Assembly (NCBI GenBank): GCA_040901795.1
Contig: JBBDYH010000038.1
Span: 1-6,329 of the forward strand
Length of the DNA stretch: 6,329 nucleotides
Source of the DNA: JBBDYH01 sp040901795
GTDB taxonomy: Bacteria; Planctomycetota; Planctomycetia; Pirellulales; JALHPA01
Direction: 5' to 3'
The notes under the pieces are model-generated. The model did not search any database and had not been told where the DNA came from. It worked only from the letters and a program-made list of their open reading frames with translations. Shown here one piece after another: positions 6,325 through 6,329 of the stretch (its first letter is position 1; each line of letters begins with the position of its first letter). The position numbers and the translations under genes were made by a program.

Positions 6325-6329
6325 TAAGT

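Overview
This window looks like a piece of a GC-rich planctomycete chromosome, probably of the Pirellulales type. The assignment rests on protein style only: a DUF3417-containing alpha-glucan phosphorylase, a short secretin-domain protein, and an exported TPR protein with a LAWVLATSPDEKIRDGQ segment and a C-terminal PWRERQ. All of these recall planctomycete proteins. No rRNA or other marker is present to prove it.

Layout. Positions 1-289 are non-coding. They hold nested palindromes resembling a dispersed intergenic repeat (41-88) and a good sigma70-like promoter (-10 TATAAT at 212-217). Positions 290-2502 (+) encode a glycogen/alpha-glucan phosphorylase interrupted by a -1 frameshift inside a C-rich tract at about 881-905; both halves are otherwise intact and well conserved. 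A strong hairpin without a T-tract lies at 2512-2532. Two overlapping + strand genes follow: a 93-residue protein of unknown function (2612-2893), possibly translated from a leaderless mRNA, and a 201-residue nucleotidyltransferase-fold protein of the AbiEii/MNT kind (2883-3488). Their arrangement resembles a toxin-antitoxin or defence pair. The nucleotidyltransferase gene meets the next gene tail to tail with an 11-base overlap. That gene, 3478-4548 (-), encodes an exported 356-residue protein with a coiled coil and a secretin-like beta domain. A 201-base divergent region separates it from an exported 501-residue TPR protein (4750-6255, +). The last 74 bases carry short overlapping palindromes.

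How the parts work together. The phosphorylase would release glucose-1-phosphate from storage glucan and is functionally separate from the rest. The nucleotidyltransferase pair is probably an independent accessory module. The secretin-like and TPR proteins are both exported and divergently arranged, so a shared envelope role is possible but not shown. The points most worth following are the frameshift in the phosphorylase and the small-protein/nucleotidyltransferase pair. I do not see a clearly new multi-gene system.
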